From an uncultured Clostridia bacterium (GTDB taxonomy: Bacteria > Bacillota > Clostridia > TANB77 > CAG-508), in the NCBI GenBank assembly GCA_934179885.1, contig CAKPQY010000014.1, forward strand, positions 1-9,643: DNA of 9,643 nt, read 5' to 3'. This document shows positions 6,048 through 9,643 of the stretch, one piece after another. The position numbers were made by a program, and so were the translations under genes. The notes beneath the pieces were generated by a model. That model was not told the DNA's origin, searched no databases, and worked only from the letters and a program-made list of their open reading frames with translations. Each line of letters starts with the position of its first letter. The first letter of the stretch is position 1.

Positions 6048-7202
6048 ATGGAAGAAATTAAACAAGGATGGAAAAAAAGAATGTCATGGCTAGTAATTGC
6101 CATAATAGTAGTAATTGTATATAAAATGTTAGATAATTTTACAAGTATACAAGCATGGTTTGGAACTTTACTTACAATATTAAAGCCATTTTTAATAGGA
6201 TTATTAATAGCATATATTTTATTTATACCATGTAGAAAAATTGAAAATGTATTAAAAAAATCAAAATTTAAAATAATATCAAAAAAAGCGAGAGGAATAT
6301 CTGTTATATCTACATATATAATGTTTATTTTAATAGTAATAATAATTATAAACTGTATTTTCCCAATACTAAGGGATAGTATAGTTGAATTAGTTAGTAA
6401 TATTCCAACTTATTATGATACATTAGTTAATAAATATGCTGAATTACCAGAAGATTCAATACTAAAAAGTGATATGCTAAAAGAAAAAATGTCAGAATTA
6501 ACAAATATTGATATAAAACAGTTTTTAAGTATTAATAATGATAAAATTATTGAATATGCTAAAAACATTATAAATGTATTTTCGGGAATATTTGATATTT
6601 TTGTATCTATAGTTGTATCTGTATATATTTTATTACAAAGAAGTTCAATAGTAAAAGCTTTGAGAAGATTTGCAAGAGCAGTATTTAAGAAAGATACATA
6701 TGAGACTGCTAATAAATATTTTACTAAAGCAAATGAAGTGTTTTTTACTTTTATAACAAGTCAATTATTCGATGCTCTAATTGTAGGCATTTTAACTACT
6801 TTAGCTATGTTGATATTAAAAGTAAAATATGCACCGCTATTAGGATTTATAATTGGATTATTTAATATGATACCATATATTGGAGCAATAGTAGCTGTTT
6901 TTTGGGGTGTTATTGTAACATTAATTACTGGTGGATTTGGTAAAGCGTTAGCTATGGCAATAGTTGTAATAATATTACAACAAATTGATGCAAATATTAT
7001 AAATCCTAAAATATTAGGTTCTTCACTAAAAACTAGTCCTTTACTTGTATTGTTTTCAATTAGTATTGGTGGAGCTTATTTTGGAATTATTGGAATGTTT
7101 TTAGCTGTTCCAATTGCTGTTGTAATTAAAACTATATTAACTGATTTTGTTGATGCTAAGAATAAGATTAAAGATGAAGAAGAAATGGAAAAAGGGGATT
7201 AA
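6048..7202 (+). CDS. AI-2E family transporter (PF01594-type permease)
   Basis: This 384-residue polytopic membrane protein belongs to the family first linked to autoinducer-2 export (TqsA/YdgG) and now known to include Na+/H+ antiporters and permeases of unknown substrate. Hydrophobic segments lie at about residues 13-25, 38-60, 84-106, 176-196, 231-256, 261-293, 299-312 and 331-362. The soluble region at 110-175 and the conserved NMIPYIGAIVAVF block (273-285) are typical, as is QQIDANIINPKILGSSL near 311-327. The tail is charged (DAKNKIKDEEEMEKGD). ATG 6048 has AAGGAG at 6035-6040, overlapping the stop codon of the upstream gene, with a 7-base spacer. The longer frame from 6006 would run inside that gene, so I reject it. 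The family assignment is firm; the substrate cannot be read from the sequence. Confidence 0.9.
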   Translation: MEEIKQGWKKRMSWLVIAIIVVIVYKMLDNFTSIQAWFGTLLTILKPFLIGLLIAYILFIPCRKIENVLKKSKFKIISKKARGISVISTYIMFILIVIIIINCIFPILRDSIVELVSNIPTYYDTLVNKYAELPEDSILKSDMLKEKMSELTNIDIKQFLSINNDKIIEYAKNIINVFSGIFDIFVSIVVSVYILLQRSSIVKALRRFARAVFKKDTYETANKYFTKANEVFFTFITSQLFDALIVGILTTLAMLILKVKYAPLLGFIIGLFNMIPYIGAIVAVFWGVIVTLITGGFGKALAMAIVVIILQQIDANIINPKILGSSLKTSPLLVLFSISIGGAYFGIIGMFLAVPIAVVIKTILTDFVDAKNKIKDEEEMEKGD

Positions 7203-7229
7203 GAGTCTAGTACTCAAAATCCCCTTTTT
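7189..7229. terminator. strong terminator overlapping the permease stop codon
   Basis: A 12-bp perfect stem pairs 7189-7200 (AAAAAGGGGATT) with 7218-7229 (AATCCCCTTTTT). A 4-bp inner stem, GAGT/ACTC (7203-7206 with 7212-7215), sits above a small 2x2 internal loop. The permease TAA lies in the stem. A U-tract follows in the rightward sense. The symmetric A/T ends could also stop leftward transcription. Confidence 0.9.
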
Positions 7230-7242
7230 GTATTTATATTTT

Positions 7243-7433
7243 TAAAAGTTTATATATAATAAATTTATTTCATTCCTCGGTTTCCTTACATAATTAAGAA
7301 ATTCTAAATTGATTTTATAGCTCTCTTACATTTCGCTACGCTCATGAACTCTTTCCATAAAATCAATTAATAATTTCTATAATTATTTCAGTTACATTCG
7401 TCATTACATAAATTTGTTATATATAAACTTTTA
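7243..7433. repeat. long imperfect palindrome, possible miniature mobile element
   Basis: This non-coding 191-base stretch fills most of the gap between two convergent genes. Its ends are 26-base inverted repeats (7243-7268 with 7408-7433), with one T-G mismatch. Further inward 7291-7303 pairs with 7372-7385 allowing a one-base gap, and AATTGATTTTAT (7307-7318) pairs perfectly with 7357-7368. The centre (7319-7356) is less AT-rich and includes TTCGCTACGCTCATGAA. The outer ends read TAAAAG...CTTTTA, compatible with a TA target duplication, though the palindrome makes that undecidable. There is no reading frame and no transposase. A MITE-like or REP-like element is the best inference; it could instead be an unusually long convergent-terminator structure. 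Confidence 0.6.
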
Positions 7434-7455
7434 GACAAATAATATAACAAAAGAT

Positions 7456-7495
7456 AAAGAGGGATTTAGAGCGTGGCCCCTTAATCCCTCTTTTT
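7456..7495. terminator. terminator at the 3' end of the acyl-CoA synthetase gene
   Basis: AAAGAGGGATT (7456-7466) pairs with AATCCCTCTTT (7483-7493) over 11 bp around a GC-rich 16-base loop. The synthetase stop codon (7483-7481) sits at the stem-loop edge. In the leftward sense the tail is only moderately T-rich (ATCTTTTG). In the rightward sense it is TTTTATTATTT, so it may also stop transcripts coming from the permease side. Confidence 0.75.
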
Positions 7496-9235
7496 ATTAT
7501 TTACATTATCTCCATATCTTTTTATTTTTTGAGTCGTCGTTTTTTCAAATTCTTTATCTCTAATAACAAAATTCTTAATATGTTTATAATTTGGAATTTT
7601 GCTATTAACATTGCTAACTACATCAGACATTATTTTCTTAATCTCTTCTTTTGTTGGAACTGTTCCTTTTAAATACTCTGTAATTGCTTCTATATTAGGA
7701 AAAATTTGAGCATTTACATATATTTCATCATCATTTTCTTTTTGAACTCCTAACACTAAAGCTTCAGAAATTAATGGACTATCATTTAAATAAGATTCAA
7801 TTTCTTCTGGATATATATTCTTACCATTTTTTGTTACTATTACACTCTTACATCTACCTGTAATATATAAAAATCCATTTTCATCAATTTTACCTAAATC
7901 TCCTGTGTGGAACCAACCGTCTTTCAAGACTTTTTCTGTTTCTTCTGGCATATTGTAATATCCAAGCATTACATTTGGACCTTTTACAATTATCTCTCCT
8001 ACGCCCTCATCATTTGGATTATCAATTTTATATTCAACATTTGGTATTGGCAAACCTGCACTGTCATTTCTTTTAAAGAAATCTGTGTTTCCTGCAACAA
8101 GTGGTGCACATTCAGTTAATCCATATCCTTGTAATGAATTTAAGCCTAATTTATCAAATGTATCTGATATTTCTGGGTTAACAGCAGCTGCTCCAACAAT
8201 AAATACTCTTAATCTTCCACCTAATGTATTTTTTACTTTTCTTTTTACTATTGCTTTTAAGTAAAATGGTAATTTATCAATTACATTTTCACCATCTTTT
8301 AAATTTTCTGTATATTTTTTAGGTAATGATTTTTGCATGTTTTTCATTATTTTTTGATACATCTTTTCCAAAAGCAATGGCACACATAATATTACTGATG
8401 GATGATATTCCATCATATTGCTTGTTATATATCTTAATCCATCACAATAGCATATACTTGCTCCACTATATAGTGGTAACAAAAATCCTAATGTACATTC
8501 ATATGTGTGATGTATTGGTAATACTGAGAAAAATAAATCACTTCTTTTTACTTTTACTATTCCATATGTTGATAAAAGGTTTGAGCAAATATTTCTTTGT
8601 GATAAACATACTCCTTTTGCATTTCCTGTTGTTCCTGATGTAAATAATAATATTCTCATTTCATCTGGATTTACTTTTATTTCATCAAATCTTCTATCTC
8701 CTTCTTCTAGTAGGTTTTGTCCATTTTCCATTTGTATTTTAAATGATTCAAAATTATCTTCTTGTATTTTTCTATCAAAATCGATAAATATTGTTTTCTT
8801 ATTTTCAAGTTTTTCTATGTTTTCTATTATTTGTTTTAAATTTTTATTGTCACCTAAAATACATTCACTTTTAGAAACATTCATAAAATTTATTACATCA
8901 TCTGAATGCAATTCTTTGTCAATTGGTACAACTATTCCTACTATTGATGCTGCTAAATATGATATTGCCCATTTATATGAATTTTTTCCTATAACTGCAA
9001 TTCTCTTATTTAAAAGTCCTGCTTCTATTAAGCTTATTCCTAATGCTGCAACATCTTTTCTTAATTCTTCATATGTTTTGTTATAGATGTTTCCGTTTTC
9101 GTCTTTTAATTTAAATGCTGTTCTTGTTTTAAATATTGTTGCTGATCTGTCTAGCATTTCTTTAAAGTTTGTTACTTCTTCGCATTTGTGATATTTTTCT
9201 TTTAATTGCTCTGCAATTGGTAATTCTTTACTCAT
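7481..9235 (-). CDS. long-chain acyl-CoA synthetase (AMP-forming, FadD-like)
   Basis: This member of the ANL adenylating superfamily probably activates a fatty acid to acyl-AMP and then to acyl-CoA in the cytoplasm or at the membrane face. All core motifs are present in the 584-residue product: P-loop FTSGTTGNAKG at 198-208, YGLTECAPLV at 371-380 (A5), WFHTGDLGKID at 441-451 (A7, with D446), ITGRCKSVIVTKNGKNIYPEEIE at 458-480 (A8 hinge), and a C-terminal TTTQKIKRY with the likely A10 adenylation lysine at K570. The overall order and the VLPIHHTYECTLG motif at 238-250 resemble long-chain fatty acyl-CoA ligases rather than acetate or amino-acid activating enzymes. The exact chain length is not readable. 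ATG 9235 has GAGAGGTG (9248-9241) just upstream. No obvious consensus promoter is seen in the 70-base upstream gap, which instead holds direct repeats. It appears monocistronic and ends at a hairpin. Confidence 0.92.
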   Translation of the reverse strand: MSKELPIAEQLKEKYHKCEEVTNFKEMLDRSATIFKTRTAFKLKDENGNIYNKTYEELRKDVAALGISLIEAGLLNKRIAVIGKNSYKWAISYLAASIVGIVVPIDKELHSDDVINFMNVSKSECILGDNKNLKQIIENIEKLENKKTIFIDFDRKIQEDNFESFKIQMENGQNLLEEGDRRFDEIKVNPDEMRILLFTSGTTGNAKGVCLSQRNICSNLLSTYGIVKVKRSDLFFSVLPIHHTYECTLGFLLPLYSGASICYCDGLRYITSNMMEYHPSVILCVPLLLEKMYQKIMKNMQKSLPKKYTENLKDGENVIDKLPFYLKAIVKRKVKNTLGGRLRVFIVGAAAVNPEISDTFDKLGLNSLQGYGLTECAPLVAGNTDFFKRNDSAGLPIPNVEYKIDNPNDEGVGEIIVKGPNVMLGYYNMPEETEKVLKDGWFHTGDLGKIDENGFLYITGRCKSVIVTKNGKNIYPEEIESYLNDSPLISEALVLGVQKENDDEIYVNAQIFPNIEAITEYLKGTVPTKEEIKKIMSDVVSNVNSKIPNYKHIKNFVIRDKEFEKTTTQKIKRYGDNVNNKKRD

Positions 9236-9254
9236 TTTTACACCTCTCTACTCC

Positions 9255-9300
9255 ATGTCCATTTTGTAACAGATGTCCATTTGAGAAACGTCCCTAAATG
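9255..9300. repeat. 18-bp-spaced direct repeats, possible IS-end remnant
   Basis: ATGTCCATTT occurs at 9255-9264 and again at 9273-9282, exactly 18 bases apart, and a third degenerate unit starting GTCCCTAAAT lies at 9290-9299. The block fills the gap between two leftward genes. Multiple short repeats with this spacing resemble the terminal repeats that transposases of some IS families (IS21 type, for instance) bind. No transposase is seen. It could equally be a regulator-binding site for the synthetase gene. Confidence 0.45.
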
Positions 9301-9305
9301 TACAT

Positions 9306-9643
9306 TTATTCATATCTATAAAATTTAAAATTTGTATCTTGTTTTAATGTTATACTTCCATCATATATTGATTTTTCTTCATTTTCATATGGTATATCAA
9401 AATATACTGTTGTTCTAAATTTTTGATTTTTGTTGTTTTCTATTTCTATATCAAATGATACTGATGTTTCTATTGTTTGTATTGAAACTCCGCATCTTTT
9501 TAAAAGCTTTCCATTGTATGTTATTGGATTTTGTGTGTCTGTCATCGTATAATCTGTTTTTATATTTTGATTAATGTAACTTAGTGTTATTGGGTTTGCA
9601 CAGTTGTTAAATAATACTGGCTTGCTAAAATCCGCTTCATCTT
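9306..9643 (-). CDS. C-terminal part of an unrecognised protein, cut by the window edge
   Basis: An open frame runs leftward from the window end to a TAA at 9308-9306, giving at least 111 residues with no stop, so the gene starts outside the window. An internal ATG at 9545 would give only 79 residues. It is unlikely to be the true start, because the frame upstream of it is also protein-like (DEADFSKPVLFNNCANPITLSYINQ...) and no ribosome binding site precedes it. The visible part has alternating polar and hydrophobic stretches suggestive of beta strands (SYINQNIKTDYTM, VSFDIEIEN, RTTVYFDIPY, GSITLKQDTNFKFYRY), two cysteines and no membrane segment. I do not recognise a family. A beta-sandwich or adhesin-like domain at the C-terminus of a larger protein is possible but unproven. 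Confidence 0.7.
   Translation of the reverse strand, partial: DEADFSKPVLFNNCANPITLSYINQNIKTDYTMTDTQNPITYNGKLLKRCGVSIQTIETSVSFDIEIENNKNQKFRTTVYFDIPYENEEKSIYDGSITLKQDTNFKFYRYE

Noticed and set aside
7203..7480. CRISPR array or small protein gene in the convergent gap.
   Set aside because: There are no regularly spaced direct repeats and no frame with a ribosome binding site; the region is an inverted-repeat structure plus terminators.

Overview
The window is AT-rich DNA with strong AGGAG-type ribosome binding sites, intrinsic terminators and sigma-A-like promoters. Its gene set (EndoA/NdoA toxin, a YabE-like DUF348-G5-3D wall protein, a GerS/LolA-like protein, an AI-2E family permease) fits a low-GC Gram-positive bacterium of the Firmicutes, most likely a member of the Clostridia. 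I cannot name a genus from the sequence alone.

Layout. Positions 1-213 hold no gene I can support: there are short repeats and a terminator-like hairpin just ahead of dusB. Positions 214-2383 carry three rightward genes: dusB (tRNA dihydrouridine synthase), a membrane-anchored GerS/LolA-like protein of unknown role, and ndoA (MazF-family mRNA interferase) with no antitoxin gene beside it. A bidirectional terminator separates these from the leftward pair lemA-htpX (3951-2430), a classic envelope/membrane-quality-control pair. A divergent control region (3952-4206) contains a perfect TTGACA-N17-TATAAT promoter for a secreted 3D-domain wall hydrolase (4207-5154), which ends in its own terminator. 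Next is a rightward two-gene unit: exonuclease III/AP endonuclease and, 11 bases later, an AI-2E family permease (5281-7202). The convergent gap 7203-7480 holds two terminators flanking a roughly 190-bp imperfect palindrome that looks like a non-coding miniature mobile element. Leftward from 9235 is a long-chain acyl-CoA synthetase. Upstream of it lie 18-bp-spaced direct repeats that may be a remnant insertion-sequence end, then the C-terminal part of an unrecognised protein cut by the window edge.

Functionally this is mostly core-genome housekeeping: tRNA modification, DNA repair, membrane proteolysis, wall turnover and lipid activation. I see no convincing new multi-gene system. The points most worth a second look are the orphan NdoA next to a GerS-like protein, the start-site region of that GerS-like gene folded into a terminator-like hairpin, the long palindrome, the possible IS-end repeats, and the 3D-domain protein that lacks one of the three name-giving aspartates. 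Four gene starts (ndoA, htpX, the 3D protein and the permease) are set inside the longest open frame because a ribosome binding site, promoter or family numbering supports the later start.
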